From Cupriavidus sp. UYMMa02A (GTDB lineage: Bacteria; Pseudomonadota; Gammaproteobacteria; Burkholderiales; Burkholderiaceae): a stretch of 64,000 bases of DNA. The notes below the pieces were generated by a model. It was not told the origin of the DNA. It searched no databases and saw nothing but the letters and a program-made list of their open reading frames with translations. Shown one piece after another: positions 30,005 to 39,934 of the stretch. The first letter of the stretch is position 1. Every line of letters begins with the position of its first letter. The DNA lies in assembly GCA_001725945.1 (NCBI GenBank), contig LRMT01000277.1:95663-159662 (forward strand), written 5' to 3'. The position numbers were made by a program, and so were the translations under genes.

Positions 30005-31507
30005 TTATTCTTCCTGGAACGCTTCCTCGCGCTTGGACTTGATCGACGGCATTGCCACGACCAGCACCAGCACGGCAGCCGCAATCAGCAGGCCCATCGA
30101 CAGCGGGCGCGTCACGAACACGGTGAAGTCACCACGTGACAGCAGCAGCGAGCGGCGGAAGTTCTCTTCCATCATCGGCCCCAGCACGAAGCCCAGCAGC
30201 AGCGGAGCAGGTTCGCACTTGAGCTTGATGAACAGGTAGCCGATCACGCCGAAGGCCGCGGTCTGGAACACGTCGAAGGTAGTGTTCTGGACCGAGTACA
30301 CGCCGATGCAGCAGAACACCAGGATGGCCGGGTACAGGTAGCGGTAAGGCACCTTCAGCAGCTTCACCCAGATGCCAATCAGCGGCAGGTTCAGCACGAT
30401 CAGCATGAAGTTGCCGATCCACATCGAGGCGATCAGGCCCCAGAACAGGGCCGGGTTGCTGGTCATCACCTGCGGACCGGGCTGGATGTTGTGGATGGTC
30501 ATCGCACCCACCATCAGCGCCATCACGGCGTTAGGCGGAATGCCCAGCGTCAGCAGCGGAATGAACGAGGTCTGTGCCGCGGCGTTGTTGGCCGATTCCG
30601 GACCTGCCACGCCTTCGATGGCGCCCTTGCCGAACTCATGCGCATACTTCGAGGTCTTCTTTTCCAGCGAGTAGGCTGCGAACGACGCCAGTGCCGCGCC
30701 ACCGCCCGGCAGGATGCCCAGCGCCGAGCCAAGTATGGTGCCGCGCAGCACGGCCGGGATCATGCGCTTGAAGTCTTCCTTGGTCGGGAACAGGTTGGTG
30801 ATGTGGTCGGTGAAGGTCTCGCGATGTTCCTTCTGCTCCAGGTTCGCGATGATTTCCGCGAAGCCGAACACGCCCATGGCCACCGACACGAAGTTCAGGC
30901 CGTCGGTCAGTTCAGGCACGTCGAACGAGAAGCGCGCCGCGCCGGAGTTCACGTCAGTACCCACCAGGCCCAGCAGCAGACCCAGCACGATCATGGCGAT
31001 GGCCTTGACCAGCGAACCCGAAGCCAGCACCACGGCGCCGATCAAGCCCAGCACCATCAGCGAGAAGTACTCGGCGGGGCCGAACTTGAATGCCAGTTCC
31101 GACAGCGGTGCGGCAAATGCGGCCAGGATCAGCGTGGCCACGCAGCCGGCGAAGAACGAGCCCAGGCCGGCTGTGGCTAACGCCACCCCCGCTCGCCCTC
31201 GTCTTGCCATCTGGTAGCCATCGATGGTTGTCACCACCGACGACGATTCACCAGGCAGGTTCACCAGAATCGCGGTGGTCGAGCCGCCGTACTGCGCGCC
31301 GTAGTAGATACCGGCCAGCATGATCAGCGCCGCCACCGGCGGCAGCGTGTAGGTCACCGGCAGCAGCATGGCGATGGTGGCCAGCGGCCCCAGCCCAGGC
31401 AGCACGCCGATCAGGGTGCCGAGCACGCAGCCCAGGAAGGCGTACGCGAGGTTCTGGAAGGAAAGGGCGGTAGCAAAGCCCAGTCCCAGGTTGGATAGCA
31501 GTTCCAT
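30005..31507 (-). CDS. tctA: Tripartite tricarboxylate transporter large permease TctA
   Basis: TctA is the 12-TM permease of the secondary tripartite tricarboxylate transporters, which work with a TctB small membrane protein and a TctC/Bug receptor. The intact 500-residue frame begins MELLSNLGLGFATALSFQNL and contains the family block CVLGTLIGVLPGLGPLATIA, then GIYYGAQYGGSTTAILVNLP and GESSSVVTTIDGYQMARRGR. The second half has FIPLLTLGIPPNAVMALMVG and ends in a charged tail. It follows tctB by 13 bases and ends before a strong terminator. Substrates of the family include citrate and other di- and tricarboxylates. Here the substrate is unknown. Confidence 0.96.
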   Translation of the reverse strand: MELLSNLGLGFATALSFQNLAYAFLGCVLGTLIGVLPGLGPLATIAMLLPVTYTLPPVAALIMLAGIYYGAQYGGSTTAILVNLPGESSSVVTTIDGYQMARRGRAGVALATAGLGSFFAGCVATLILAAFAAPLSELAFKFGPAEYFSLMVLGLIGAVVLASGSLVKAIAMIVLGLLLGLVGTDVNSGAARFSFDVPELTDGLNFVSVAMGVFGFAEIIANLEQKEHRETFTDHITNLFPTKEDFKRMIPAVLRGTILGSALGILPGGGAALASFAAYSLEKKTSKYAHEFGKGAIEGVAGPESANNAAAQTSFIPLLTLGIPPNAVMALMVGAMTIHNIQPGPQVMTSNPALFWGLIASMWIGNFMLIVLNLPLIGIWVKLLKVPYRYLYPAILVFCCIGVYSVQNTTFDVFQTAAFGVIGYLFIKLKCEPAPLLLGFVLGPMMEENFRRSLLLSRGDFTVFVTRPLSMGLLIAAAVLVLVVAMPSIKSKREEAFQEE

Positions 31508-31520
31508 ATTGGCCGTCTCC

Positions 31521-31982
31521 TCAGCTTGCCAGGAAAGCCGGCCATACCGGCATTTGCAGGTTGATGCCGTACACGAACGCGCCCATGCTGATCAGCACGA
31601 GGATGATCGAGTTCAGGATGGCACCCTTCCAGCTGAATTCATGGCTGGCCATCGACGACACCAGCACCAGCGCCAGGACCGACAGCACCATGCCCAGCGG
31701 CTTGAGCATCAGGCCGAACAGCACTACCGAACCGAGAATCCACAGCAACGTCTTGATGTCCCAGCGGGCGAGCTGGTCTTCTTCCTTCTTGGAAGACAGC
31801 GAACCCCACAGCACGAGCGCGCCCAGCAAGGCGAGCACGATCCCGAGCCAGAACGGGAAGTATCCCGGCCCCATCTTCGCGGCGGTTCCCATGGAATAGC
31901 CGCGTGCGACCCAGGAAAAGCCGAATCCGACCAGGATGAACATCAGGCCGGAGGCAAAGTCCTTTTGGCTACGTATGCGCAA
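31521..31982 (-). CDS. tctB: Tripartite tricarboxylate transporter small permease TctB
   Basis: This is the small membrane subunit (about 4 TM) of the TctABC transporter. I choose a TTG start at 31982 (read as MRIRSQKDFASGLMFILVGF) because GAGGAG lies 7 bases before it. The frame is open further upstream but without a ribosome site. YSMGTAAKMGPGYFPFWLGI is the conserved TctB block, and hydrophobic segments follow to PVWPAFLAS. 153 residues. It is upstream of tctA in one operon. No tctC receptor gene directly precedes it. The nearest one lies beyond a divergent antiporter. Confidence 0.9.
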   Translation of the reverse strand: MRIRSQKDFASGLMFILVGFGFSWVARGYSMGTAAKMGPGYFPFWLGIVLALLGALVLWGSLSSKKEEDQLARWDIKTLLWILGSVVLFGLMLKPLGMVLSVLALVLVSSMASHEFSWKGAILNSIILVLISMGAFVYGINLQMPVWPAFLAS

Positions 31983-32093
31983 AATGATTCTCCTCGATAA
32001 GACTGCTTGAAATCTGCCGGGCGCGGTTGTGCGGTGCATACAGCACGCGTACCGCCGGGCCTCTTCGCGGGCAGGGTGGAAGGTAAGGGTGCG

Positions 32094-32115
32094 ACCTTTC
32101 AGCTACCTTTCAGAT
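32094..32115 (-). repeat. 11-bp direct repeat upstream of tctB
   Basis: ACCTTTCAGCT and ACCTTTCAGAT lie head to tail, matching at 10 of 11 positions, about 115 bases before tctB. An 11-bp direct repeat is the spacing used by OmpR/PhoB-type response regulators such as TctD, the known regulator of tct genes. In the tctB direction it reads CTGAAAGGT twice. The rest of the 31983-32339 gap shows no gene. This is a candidate operator only. Confidence 0.4.
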
Positions 32116-32300
32116 GTCTGCAAACTTGATCATGCTGAGGGTATCTCCTAATGAGGTGGCGCTTAAAAGCTGCGAAGCGAGGCTGGCAGCGGGCTGGCGG
32201 CGCATAACGGAAGGGTCTCGCGGGCCGGTTTCCGGGTGCTGAGCTATCATCGGACAGACCCGGTCAGGCATCCTCGGGTGGCGGCAGCGTCACTGACTGC

Positions 32301-32330
32301 AAGGTAGTGAAAGGTACCGAAAGGTAGAAA
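32301..32330 (+). repeat. Three 10-bp tandem units before the antiporter gene
   Basis: AAGGTAGTGA, AAGGTACCGA and AAGGTAGAAA stand head to tail just before the TTG start at 32340. The GAAAGGTA core is the same as that repeated on the opposite strand upstream of tctB. The last unit contributes the probable ribosome site AAAGGA. This could be a shared regulator site or simple repeats of a purine-rich translation enhancer. Confidence 0.4.
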
Positions 32331-32339
32331 GGACACCGC

Positions 32340-34104
32340 TTGGAGAGCATCGACCATGTCATCCTGATCGGCGCCGTCGTGATGTCGCTAGGCATCGTGG
32401 TGGGCGCCTTTTCCGCTCGCGCGGGGGTGCCCTTCCTGCTCGTGTTCCTCGCGGTCGGCATGCTGGCCGGCGTGGACGGCCCCGGCGGCATCCGCTTCTC
32501 GAATACCTGGCTCAGCTTCCTGGTCGGCAACCTCGCGCTCGCCGTGATCCTGCTCGATGGCGGGCTGCGGACCAGCTATGCGACCTTCCGCGTGGCGCTG
32601 CGCCCTTCGCTGGCGCTGGCCACCGTGGGGGTGCTGGTGACAGCCGGGCTGGTCGGCCTGTTCGCGGCCTGGATTCTCGGCATCGACTGGAAACTCGGCC
32701 TGCTGCTGGGCGCCATCGTCGGTTCCACGGACGCCGCAGCCGTCTTTTCGCTGCTGCATAGCAGCGGCATCCGCCTCAAGGACCGCGTGGCCAGCGTGCT
32801 CGAGATCGAGTCGGGCATCAACGACCCGATGGCCATCTTCCTGACGCTGACCCTGATGGAGTGGATCGCCGCGCCGGACGGCCTGACGCCCGTGGCGCTC
32901 GCCATGCGGCTGATCGTGCAATTCGGCGTGGGCGCGGTGCTCGGGATCGGTCTCGGCTACTGCCTGGCCAAGGTGCTGGAGCGCATCGAAGTCGCGGAAG
33001 GCCTGCATGCGATCCTGATCTGTTCCGGCGGCGCGATGATCTTTGCCATGACCCAGAGCCTTGGGGGCAGCGGCTTCCTTGCGGTGTACTTGGCCGGCAT
33101 GCTGGTGGGCAACCGGGATCGGGCCGTGACGTCGGACACCATGCGCGCGATGGACGGCATGGCGTGGCTGGCCCAGTCGGCGATGTTCCTGCTGCTTGGC
33201 TTGCTGGTGTCGCCACACCGGATCTGGGAGGTGGCATTGCCGGCCATTGCGGTGGCGGCCTTTCTGACGTTCGTGGCCCGTCCAGCCGGTGTGCTTCTCG
33301 CGCTGCTGCCGTTCCGGATGAGCATGGGCGAAAGGGGTTCATTGCGTGGATGGGTCTGCGCGGCGCGGTGCCCATCGTGCTGTCGCTGTTTCCGCTGCTG
33401 CGCGGGTTGCCGGAGTCCGGCCTGATTTTCCGCATCGCGTTCGCTGTGGTGCTGGCCAGCCTGCTGCTGCAGGGAACCACGGTGGCGCCTGCCGCGCGGC
33501 TGGCGCGCGTGCTGCGCCCCGGCTTTCCCGAACCGCTCGCCCGCTCGCGCCTGCGCGGCACCCACGGCCCGACACTGGAGGTCATGCAGTTCCGGGTCGC
33601 GCCAACGCGCCGGTCGAGAACGTACGCGCCGATCAGCTGGAACTGCCCCCCAAGTGCCGGCTGCTGACCGTGGCGCGCGACGATGCGCTGGCGCCGCACG
33701 AACAGACCGTGCTGCGTGCCGGCGATACCGTGTCGGTCCTCGCGCCCGCCACGGTGCTGCCCAGACTGGCGGTACTCTTCCAGGCCCCGGGCCCGGCACC
33801 GGCGTGGGAGCAGGTGACGCACGATTTCCTGATTTCCGGCGATGCGTTCCTGCGCGATCTGGCAGCGCTCTATGGCGAGCGCGCGCTCACGGCTGCCGAG
33901 TATCCGCTGACGCTGGCCGACGCCATGCAGGCTGCCTTCGTTTCGCCGCCGGTGGAAGGCGACAGCGTCGTGATCGCCGGCCTGCATCTGACTGCCGCGC
34001 GCATGGAAGGGCCGCGCATCGTGCAGGTCGGCCTGTTGTTGCCCCGCACTGAAGGCGCTACCGGCATGCGGCGCTGGGGCGTCTGGCGCAAGCGCCAGTC
34101 TTAG
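32340..34104 (+). CDS. cvrA: Potassium/proton antiporter, CvrA/NhaP2 type (two frameshifts)
   Basis: CPA1 antiporters of this type exchange K+ (or Na+) for H+ at the inner membrane and help with osmotic and pH balance. The TTG start at 32340 lies 7 bases after AAAGGA. The membrane part has LLVFLAVGMLAGVDGPGGIR, LGAIVGSTDAAAVFSLLHSS with the TDAAAVFS ion-binding block, and EIESGINDPMAIFLTLTLM. A shift near 33335 leads to FIAWMGLRGAVPIVLSLFPL. After a second shift near 33605 comes the cytoplasmic TrkA-C/CorC-like region (ALAPHEQTVLRAGDTVSVLA). About 588 residues. It stands divergently between tctBA and the nearest Bug gene. Confidence 0.9.
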
Positions 34105-34132
34105 TGCCTTGTCCCGCCAATAACTTCAGGCA

Positions 34133-35128
34133 CTAGTCGACCTTCGCGCCCGATACACGCACGATCTGCGCGTACTTCTTCAGCTCGCGCTGCACCAGCG
34201 CGCCGAACTGTTCCGGCGTCGTGGGCGCGGGCTGGGCGCCGATGCGCGCGAGCCGCGCCTTCATGTCGTCGGTCTTCAGGATGGCGACGATGTCGTGGTT
34301 GAGCCGGTCGACGATTTCGCGCGGCGTGTTGGCGGGCGCGAACACGCCGAACCACGTGGAGATGTCGAAGCCTTCGAGTCCCAGTCCCTTGCCGGCTTCC
34401 GCGATCGTCGGCAGCTCCGGGAACGCCGTGGCGCGGCTGGCGGTCGTGACCGCGAACGCCTTGAGCTTGCCGGCCTTGATATTGGCCGAGGCCGAGGCGA
34501 GGTTATCGAAAATCAGGTCGGTCTGGCCCGACAGCACCGACAACTGCGCGGGCGACGCACCGTTGTACGGGATATGAACCATGCTGATCTTCGCCATGCT
34601 CTTGAACAGCTCGCCCGACAGGTGGCCGGCGCTGCCGTTGCCGCCAGACGCATAGTCCAGCTTGCCGGGATGCTTGCGCGCGTACTCGACCAGTTCGCGC
34701 ACATTGCCGATATGGAGTTCCGCCGCCTTGCCCGGATGCATCACGAGCACATTGGGCACATCCGCGACGAGCGTGACCGGCGCGAAATCCTTCACCGGGT
34801 CGTACGGCATCTTGCTGAACAGCGTCGGGTTGATGGCATGCGTGGCCACCGCGCCCATGACGATGGTGTAGCCGTCTGCGGGCTGCTTGGCGACGTAGTC
34901 CGCGCCAAGGTTGCCGCCGGCACCAGGCTTGTTTTCGACCACCACCGGCTGGCCCAGGCTGTCGCGCAGCTTCTCGCCGATGGCGCGGGCGACCGTGTCC
35001 AGCGGGCCGCCGGCGGGGTAGGGCACCACGAACTTGACCGGCTTGGTCGGGTACGCAGGGGCTGCGACGGCGGCGGTCACGGGCAGCATGGCCGCCAGCA
35101 TGGTGGCGGTGAGCAGTTTCTTCAGCAT
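34133..35128 (-). CDS. Bug/TctC family substrate-binding protein
   Basis: Intact periplasmic receptor of about 331 residues. The start MLKKLLTATMLAAMLPVTAA is a signal peptide ending VAA (ATG 35128; an in-frame GTG lies six bases upstream). The mature part begins AYPTKPVKFVVPYPAGGPLD, then GGNLGADYVAKQPADGYTIV and INPTLFSKMPYDPVKDFAPV, the classical Bug pattern. It is the last of three minus-strand genes after a CaiB/BaiF and a DUF2214 gene. It may serve tctBA 2 kb away or be an orphan receptor. The ligand is unknown. Confidence 0.94.
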   Translation of the reverse strand: MLKKLLTATMLAAMLPVTAAVAAPAYPTKPVKFVVPYPAGGPLDTVARAIGEKLRDSLGQPVVVENKPGAGGNLGADYVAKQPADGYTIVMGAVATHAINPTLFSKMPYDPVKDFAPVTLVADVPNVLVMHPGKAAELHIGNVRELVEYARKHPGKLDYASGGNGSAGHLSGELFKSMAKISMVHIPYNGASPAQLSVLSGQTDLIFDNLASASANIKAGKLKAFAVTTASRATAFPELPTIAEAGKGLGLEGFDISTWFGVFAPANTPREIVDRLNHDIVAILKTDDMKARLARIGAQPAPTTPEQFGALVQRELKKYAQIVRVSGAKVD

Positions 35129-35168
35129 AAGCACTTCGCGGGAAATGGAAATCAGCGGTTGCGGCGCC

Positions 35169-35623
35169 TTACCGTGCCCCGATGCCGCGCGCCATCATCA
35201 CGGCGCACAGCGGCAGCAGGATCAACAGGTGGGCTTCGATCATGACCCAGCGGCGGGCCTTCTTGACCTCGGACGGCGGCGGTACGAAATCGGGCAGCCT
35301 GCGGCTCTGCTTGCGCCAGCGCGCGATCGCGAAGGTCGGCGGCAGCGAGCACAGCGCGATGACGACGAAGACCGTCACCTTCGCGTGGAACCAGGGGTTG
35401 TGCAGGTAGAAATCGACGCCCTTGGCGCCATAGAACAGCCGCAGCAGGCCGGTGGCCAGCACCGCCATCGCGGACAGGAAGTAGACCCCGTCATAGATCG
35501 ACAGCCGGCGCACCGTTGCCGGCGTGAGATCGGGGCGCAGTGCCACGGCTCGGCCGCCATCAGCGTGATCAGGACGAAGATCGCAAGGAAGTGGAAGAAG
35601 GCCAGCAGGGCATCGGTCAGCAT
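35169..35623 (-). CDS. DUF2214 family membrane protein (frameshifted)
   Basis: Small integral membrane protein of about 151 residues. It starts MLTDALLAFFHFLAIFVLIT, then LMAAE. A frame change near 35545 leads to ALRPDLTPATVRRLSIYDGV and FYGAKGVDFYLHNPWFHAKV, the conserved DUF2214 core. It ends AHLLILLPLCAVMMARGIGA. Four membrane segments are likely. Function unknown. It lies between a CaiB/BaiF gene (144 bases upstream) and a Bug receptor gene (40 bases downstream). Confidence 0.85.
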
Positions 35624-35767
35624 GGAATCTCCTGGTGGGCCGCCGGCGCGAAATGCCCGGCCTGCTCCCGCTGGGCATCAGGCGCAGGCAGTACCGGCCG
35701 CGCGGAACAGCTTCGGGTGAAGACTGATCAACAACTGCGCAATGCGCCGGATCGGCGCAAGTGGCTC

Positions 35768-36986
35768 TTATACCACGCCCTTGGCGCGCAGATTGGCGAT
35801 CTTCTCGGGGCTGTAGCCCAGTGCCTCGGCGAGGATGGTGTCGGTATGCTCGCCTAGCAGCGGCGGATGGCGCAGCGCCTCGGGCGGTGTAGCGCTCATC
35901 TTGATCGGGCTGCCGACCAGCTTGACCTCGCCGGCGCTCGGGTGCGGCAGGTCCACGCGCAGGCCGCGCGCCTTGACCTGCTCGTCCTCGAACACTTCGT
36001 CGAGCGAGTTGATCGGGCCGCACGGCACGCCGGCGGCTTCCAGGTCGCTGATCCACTGGGCGCGCGTGCGCGTGCGGACCATGTCGGCCAGGATCGGCAC
36101 CAGCACGTCGCGATTGGCCACGCGCTGCGGATTGGTGGCAAAGCGCGGGTCGTCGGCCAGTTCGGGCTGGCCGCCGTCGTTGACGAACTTGCGGAACTGC
36201 CCGTCGTTGCCGACCGCGACGATCAGCCAGCCGTCGGCCGCCTGGAAAGTCTGATAGGGGACGATATTCGGGTGCGCGTTGCCCCAGCGGCGCGGCGCCT
36301 GGCCGCTGGCCAGGTAGTTCGTGTTCATATTGGCAAGCATCGCCACCTGCACGTCCAGCAGGGCCATGTCGATGTACTGGCCCTCGCCGGTTCGCTCGCG
36401 GTGCGCCAGCGCTGCCAGCACGGCGATGGTCGCGTACTGGCCGGTCATCAGGTCGGAAATCGCTACGCCGGCTTTCTGCGGGCCGCCGCCGGGCAGGTCG
36501 TCGCGTTCGCCGGTCAGGCTCATGAAGCCGCCCATGCCCTGGATGATGAAGTCGTAGCCGGGACGGGCCGCATACGGGCCGCTCTGGCCGAAGCCGGTCA
36601 CCGAGCAGTAGATGATGTCGCGCTTGACCGCCTTCAGCGATTCATAGTCGAGCCCGTACTTCTTCAACTGGCCGACTTTGTAGTTTTCCAGTACCACATC
36701 GCTCTGCGCGGCGAGTTCGCGCACCAGCTGCTGGCCCTCGGGCGAGGAAATATCGCACGTCACCGAACGCTTGTTGCGGTTCGCGGCCAGGTAGTAGGCG
36801 GCTTCGGCGGTGTCGCTGCCGTCAGCGGCCTTGAGCCACGGCGGCCCCCAGGTGCGGGTGTCGTCCCCGGCGCCGGGCGCTCGATCTTGATGCGTCGGCG
36901 CCAAAATCGGCAAGGTTCTGGGCGCACCATGGCCCGGCGAGGACGCGGGTCAGGTCGAGAACGCGGAGATGGCTTAAAGCTCCCAT
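35768..36986 (-). CDS. CaiB/BaiF family CoA transferase (two frameshifts near the 5' end)
   Basis: Type III (formyl-CoA transferase-like) CoA transferase, about 406 residues. The ATG at 36986 gives MGALSHLRVLDLTRVLAGPW and CAQNLADFGAD. Two base losses near 36890 and 36877 interrupt the VIKIERPGAGDDTR segment. The rest is continuous: YYLAANRNKRSVTCDISSPE, VVLENYKVGQLKKYGLDYES with the catalytic-Asp region usual for the family downstream, SVTGFGQSGPYAARPGYDFI and GMGGFMSLTGERDDLPGGGP. The acyl substrates are unknown. It heads a run with DUF2214 and Bug genes, a pairing often met in Cupriavidus-type genomes. Confidence 0.9.
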
Positions 36987-37215
36987 GGCAGTGAGGCGGT
37001 TCCGGATGCAGGGTGTAAAGGGGACGCGAGGGGACGCCGGAGGCCGGCTGTGAGGCTGGCGCGGACAGGCTGCACTCTACACCGGGGCCGGCAGATGGCG
37101 TCCGTGAAGTGGTGAATACGCCATTTCAAAACATGGGATTTGGGCGATAACCGACCGGGCACGCGGCGCCGTGGCTGGTCTGCCCGCCATGCGCTTTTTG
37201 GGGCTGGCTTGCCCG

Positions 37216-37221
37216 TATAAT
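37216..37221 (+). promoter_or_regulatory. Probable -10 box of alaS
   Basis: A perfect TATAAT lies 66 bases before the alaS ATG, with no good -35 match at the usual distance. It is the only promoter-like element I see in the 301-base gap 36987-37287, which otherwise holds no gene or repeat. Confidence 0.5.
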
Positions 37222-37287
37222 CAACGGTTTGCAAATCCAAAACTGATTCGTCGCGCCCTGCCTGCCGCGGGAAGCGTCCGCCATCCC

Positions 37288-39912
37288 ATGAAAGTCTCAG
37301 ACATTCGCAGCAAGTTCCTGCAGTTCTTCGAATCGAAGGGCCATACCGTGGTCCGCTCGTCCAGCCTGGTGCCGGCGAACGACCCGACGCTGCTGTTCAC
37401 CAATTCCGGCATGGTGCAGTTCAAGGACGTGTTCCTGGGCACCGACAAGCGCCCGTACACCCGCGCGACCTCGGCGCAGCGCTCGGTGCGTGCCGGCGGC
37501 AAGCACAATGACCTCGAGAACGTGGGCTACACCGCGCGTCATCACACGTTCTTCGAGATGCTGGGCAACTTCTCGTTCGGTGATTACTTCAAGCGCGAAG
37601 CCATCCAGTACGCGTGGGAATTGCTGACCAAGACCTACCAGCTCCCCGCCGAGAAGCTGTGGGTGACGGTCTACGCGGAAGACGACGAAGCCTACGACAT
37701 CTGGGCCAAGGAAGTCGGCGTGCCGGCCGAGCGCATCGTGCGCATCGGCGACAACAAGGGCGCGCGCTACGCCTCGGACAACTTCTGGCAGATGGCCGAT
37801 ACCGGCCCGTGCGGCCCGTGCTCGGAAATCTTCTTCGACCACGGTCCGGACGTGTGGGGCGGCCCCCCGGGATCGCCCGAGGAAGACGGCGACCGCTACA
37901 TCGAGATCTGGAACCTCGTGTTCATGCAGTTCAACCGCGACGAGCAGGGCAATATGACGCCGCTGCCCAAGCCGTGCGTGGACACCGGCATGGGCCTGGA
38001 GCGCATTGCCGCGGTGCTCCAGCACGTGCACAGCAACTACGAGATCGACCTGTTCCAGGCACTGATCAAGGGCGCCGCGCGTGAAACCCATATCGACAAC
38101 CTGAACCAGAACTCGCTGAAGGTCATTGCCGACCATATCCGCGCGTGCTCGTTCCTGATCGTCGACGGCGTGATCCCCGGCAACGAAGGCCGCGGCTACG
38201 TGCTGCGCCGTATCGTTCGCCGCGCGATCCGTCACGGCTACAAGCTCGGTCAGAAGACCCCGTTCTTCCACAAGCTGGTGGCGGACCTCGTCGCCCAGAT
38301 GGGCGCAGCCTATCCGGAACTCGCCGAAGCCCAGGGCCGCGTGACCGAAGTGCTGAAGGCCGAGGAAGAGCGCTTCTTCGAGACCATCGAGAACGGCATG
38401 TCGATCCTCGACGCCGCGCTGGCCGACCTGAAGCTCAAGGGCGGCAAGACGCTCGACGGCGAACTGGCGTTCAAGCTGCACGACACCTTCGGCTTCCCGC
38501 TGGACCTGACACAGGACGTCTGCCGCGAGCAGGAAATCGCCGTAGACGAGGCCGCGTTCGACGCCGCCATGAATCGCCAACGCGAACAGGCGCGCGCTGC
38601 CGGCAAGTTCAAGATGGCCGCTGGCCTGGAGTACTCGGGCGACAAGACCGTGTTCCATGGCTACGAGAAGCTGGAACTGCCGCAGGCCAAGGTCATCGCG
38701 CTGTATGTGGACGGTGCCGCTGTCGATACCATGCAGCCGGGCCAGACCGGTGTCGTGGTGCTCGACAACACCCCGTTCTACGCGGAATCCGGTGGCCAGG
38801 CTGGCGACCAGGGCGTGCTGAAAGCCGGCAATGCCGTGTTCGCCGTGGCCGACACCACCAAGGTCCAGGCCGACGTGTTCGGCCACCAGGGCACGCTGGA
38901 AGGCGGCGCGCTGAAGGTCGGCGACGCCGTTCAGCCGCAGGTCGATGCGCTGCGCCGCGCGCGCACCGTGCGCAACCACTCGGCCACCCACCTGATGCAC
39001 AAGGCGCTGCGCGAAGTGCTGGGTAGCCACGTGCAGCAGAAGGGCTCGCTGGTCGACGCCGACAAGACCCGCTTCGACTTCTCGCACAATGCGCCGATGA
39101 CCGACGAGCAGATCCGCCGCGTCGAAGAGATCGTCAACGCCGAGATCCTGCGCAACGAAGACACGCACGCCGAAGTCATGCCGTTCGACGACGCGGTCAA
39201 GAGCGGCGCGATGGCGCTGTTCGGCGAGAAGTACGCCGATGACGTGCGCGTACTGTCGATCGGTACTTCGAAGGAACTGTGCGGTGGCACCCACGTGCAT
39301 CGCACCGGCGACATCGGCCTGTTCAAGATCGTGGTGGAAGGCGGCGTCGCCGCCGGCATCCGCCGCGTGGAAGCGATCACCGGCGACAACGCGCTGCACT
39401 ACCTGCAGAAGCTCGACGCCAAGCTCAATGAAGCCGCCGCTGCACTGAAGGCCCAGCCGTCGGAACTGGTGCCGCGCATCGGCCAGGTGCAGGAGCAGGT
39501 CCGCGCGCTGGAAAAGGAACTGGAGCGCCTGAAGAGCAAGCTGGCATCGTCGCAGGGCGACGAACTGGCCGCGCAGGCGGTCGACGTCAAGGGCCTCAAG
39601 GTGCTGGCCGCCCAGCTCGACGGCGCCGACGTAAAGACGCTGCGCGAGACCATGGACAAGCTCAAGGACAAGCTGCAAAGCGCGGCCATCGTGCTGGCTG
39701 CTGTGGCCGACGGCAAGGTCAGCCTGATTGCTGGTGTGACCGCCGATGCCACGGGCAAGGTCAAGGCGGGCGAGCTGGTCAACTTTGTCGCGCAGCAGGT
39801 CGGTGGCAAGGGTGGTGGCCGTCCTGATATGGCACAGGCCGGTGGTACCGAGCCGGCCAATCTGCCGCAAGCACTGTCTGGCGTGGCGGAGTGGGTGTCG
39901 GCGAAGGTTTGA
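37288..39912 (+). CDS. alaS: Alanyl-tRNA synthetase
   Basis: This class II enzyme charges tRNA(Ala) and edits mischarged Ser/Gly-tRNA(Ala). The intact frame from ATG 37288 (MKVSDIRSKFLQFFESKGHT) encodes 874 residues, the usual size. An upstream in-frame start is rejected since this one matches the family. The catalytic domain shows TLLFTNSGMVQFKDVFLGTD, KHNDLENVGYTARHHTFFEM and ADTGPCGPCSEIFFDHGPDV. The editing domain has zinc ligands in NHSATHLMHKAL and CGGTHVHRTGDIG. A coiled coil (about residues 725-765) and the C-Ala domain (GGGRPDMAQAGG) finish the protein. It ends in a terminator. Confidence 0.98.
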   Translation: MKVSDIRSKFLQFFESKGHTVVRSSSLVPANDPTLLFTNSGMVQFKDVFLGTDKRPYTRATSAQRSVRAGGKHNDLENVGYTARHHTFFEMLGNFSFGDYFKREAIQYAWELLTKTYQLPAEKLWVTVYAEDDEAYDIWAKEVGVPAERIVRIGDNKGARYASDNFWQMADTGPCGPCSEIFFDHGPDVWGGPPGSPEEDGDRYIEIWNLVFMQFNRDEQGNMTPLPKPCVDTGMGLERIAAVLQHVHSNYEIDLFQALIKGAARETHIDNLNQNSLKVIADHIRACSFLIVDGVIPGNEGRGYVLRRIVRRAIRHGYKLGQKTPFFHKLVADLVAQMGAAYPELAEAQGRVTEVLKAEEERFFETIENGMSILDAALADLKLKGGKTLDGELAFKLHDTFGFPLDLTQDVCREQEIAVDEAAFDAAMNRQREQARAAGKFKMAAGLEYSGDKTVFHGYEKLELPQAKVIALYVDGAAVDTMQPGQTGVVVLDNTPFYAESGGQAGDQGVLKAGNAVFAVADTTKVQADVFGHQGTLEGGALKVGDAVQPQVDALRRARTVRNHSATHLMHKALREVLGSHVQQKGSLVDADKTRFDFSHNAPMTDEQIRRVEEIVNAEILRNEDTHAEVMPFDDAVKSGAMALFGEKYADDVRVLSIGTSKELCGGTHVHRTGDIGLFKIVVEGGVAAGIRRVEAITGDNALHYLQKLDAKLNEAAAALKAQPSELVPRIGQVQEQVRALEKELERLKSKLASSQGDELAAQAVDVKGLKVLAAQLDGADVKTLRETMDKLKDKLQSAAIVLAAVADGKVSLIAGVTADATGKVKAGELVNFVAQQVGGKGGGRPDMAQAGGTEPANLPQALSGVAEWVSAKV

Positions 39913-39934
39913 GGATTGGCCTTCCGTCGTGACG

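Noticed and set aside
37297..39870. An 857-codon open frame antisense to alaS
   Set aside because: It mirrors the GC-biased third positions of alaS, has no ribosome site or recognisable domain, and its composition is that of a reversed gene.
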